DNA from: Candidatus Gastranaerophilales bacterium
GTDB lineage: Bacteria > Cyanobacteriota > Vampirovibrionia > Gastranaerophilales > Gastranaerophilaceae
DNA: 5,326 nucleotides
Direction: 5' to 3'
NCBI GenBank assembly: GCA_021205645.1
Contig: JAJPXE010000221.1
Span: 1-5,326, forward strand
Positions 5,293 to 5,326 of the stretch are shown one piece after another (positions within the stretch are counted from its first letter, which is position 1; every line of letters begins with the position of its first letter). The notes under the pieces were generated by a model. It searched no databases and was not told where the DNA came from. It saw only the letters and a program-made list of their open reading frames with translations. The position numbers were made by a program, and so were the translations under genes.

Positions 5293-5326
5293 TGTTTTGC
5301 CGGACTTAAATGTATTTTGAAAGGGT

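Overview
The window reads as an AT-rich chromosome segment from an anaerobic, fermentative member of the Clostridia. The Ruminococcus/Oscillospiraceae side is a guess from the style of the genes and intergenic repeats; genus and species cannot be read from the sequence. It holds three well-supported genes, one possible 28-codon gene, and an unusual amount of structured, GC-rich repeat DNA in every intergenic space. HydG, the [FeFe]-hydrogenase maturase, points to an anaerobe that makes or uses H2.

Layout. Positions 1-154 hold two tandem hairpin-pair repeats; 155-236 shows nothing recognisable. Positions 237-1655 on the minus strand encode HydG, complete with both cysteine motifs. Positions 1656-2014 are the divergent intergenic region: a composite repeat with a strong hairpin, then a good promoter. 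Positions 2015-2251 (+) encode a 78-residue PC4/YdbC-like single-stranded-DNA-binding protein. Its stop overlaps by one base the start of priA (2251-4449, +), the replication-restart helicase. Positions 4450-4860 are repeat DNA again, with a second copy of the composite repeat and a larger version of the hairpin pair seen at the left edge. Positions 4860-5326 are AT-rich and hold a possible promoter, a 28-codon ORF with a Shine-Dalgarno sequence, a terminator-like hairpin with a T-run, and a strong promoter reading out of the window toward a gene that starts beyond base 5326.

How it works together. The PC4-like gene and priA form a tight two-gene unit. priA has no visible Shine-Dalgarno sequence of its own and is probably translated by coupling, which suggests a link between an ssDNA-binding protein and replication restart. 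HydG is transcribed divergently and has no obvious functional tie to that pair; no hydE, hydF or hydrogenase gene is in view. The most unusual material is the repeat family. Copies keep the base of their stems but carry different loops or apical stems, and one copy carries a 45-bp nested insert in a hairpin loop. No CRISPR array, transposase, tRNA or rRNA was found.
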